This document shows positions 45,686 through 45,710 of a DNA stretch of 45,710 bases, in pieces (within the stretch, counting starts at the first letter, position 1; each line of letters starts with the position of its first letter). A program made the translations under genes and the position numbers. The stretch comes from Candidatus Scalindua rubra (GTDB lineage: Bacteria; Planctomycetota; Brocadiia; Brocadiales; Scalinduaceae): NCBI GenBank assembly GCA_001723765.1, contig MAYW01000019.1, positions 1 to 45,710 on the forward strand. The letters are read 5' to 3'. The notes under the pieces were generated by a model that searched no databases, was not told the DNA's origin, and saw only the letters and a list, made by a program, of their open reading frames with translations.

Positions 45686-45710
45686 TAATTAAATAATATT
45701 AATATTTATT

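Noticed and set aside
1..45710. tRNA, rRNA or CRISPR arrays
   Set aside because: No cloverleaf, rRNA-like segment or regularly spaced repeat array was recognised on either strand by eye. A covariance-model search would be decisive.

Overview
The window is A+T-rich bacterial chromosome. Its first 28.7 kb is one plus-strand cluster of transcription and translation genes, collinear with the classic rpoBC, str, S10, spc and alpha operons. The rest is a mosaic of accessory genes and housekeeping genes. The protein set (zinc-ribbon forms of S4, S14, L24 and L36, no L30 gene, a Cys-rich insert in EF-Tu, multi-domain NapH/NapG-type iron-sulfur membrane proteins) and the low G+C fit a planctomycete of the anammox (Brocadiales) type or a close relative. 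That assignment is inference from recall, not a computed phylogeny.

Layout: 1-170 is a leader with two hairpins. 171-12283 carries rpoB, rpoC, rpsL, rpsG, fusA and tuf. 12297-24642 carries rpsJ through secY-adk-map-infA-rpmJ. 24676-28687 carries rpsM, a methyltransferase gene not usually found here, rpsK, rpsD, rpoA and rplQ. A small protein phosphatase gene (28716-29168) closes the run. Short spacings and many overlapping starts suggest long polycistronic transcripts.

29191-33420 is an accessory island: a fragment of a REP-associated (Y1) transposase, a HigB/HigA-type toxin-antitoxin pair, a PIN-domain protein with a coupled small partner, a DUF4268 nuclease-like protein, and a divergent integron-type tyrosine integrase. 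The integrase has a perfect consensus promoter and carries two in-frame palindromic repeat insertions. 33453-34781 is a TatC fused to an extra membrane helix and a FecR-like domain. A repeat-rich gap follows. 35264-39155 holds ribH, nusB fused to a PHP phosphoesterase, ftsY and a Tat-exported DUF362 protein. 39226-40731 is a second accessory patch (TumE-like toxin pair flanked by direct repeats, orphan DUF433 antitoxin). 40732-43221 encodes a NapH-NapG-DUF6599 fusion. rpsO and pnp close the window.

Three essential genes (rpsL, rplD, ftsY) each need a one-base correction to be read through. The simplest explanation is sequence error in short homopolymers, although real frameshifts are not excluded from this window alone. 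The strongest candidates for something undescribed are the TatC-FecR fusion, the palindromic repeats translated inside the integrase, the methyltransferase embedded in the alpha operon, the NusB-PHP fusion and the NapH-NapG-DUF6599 fusion.
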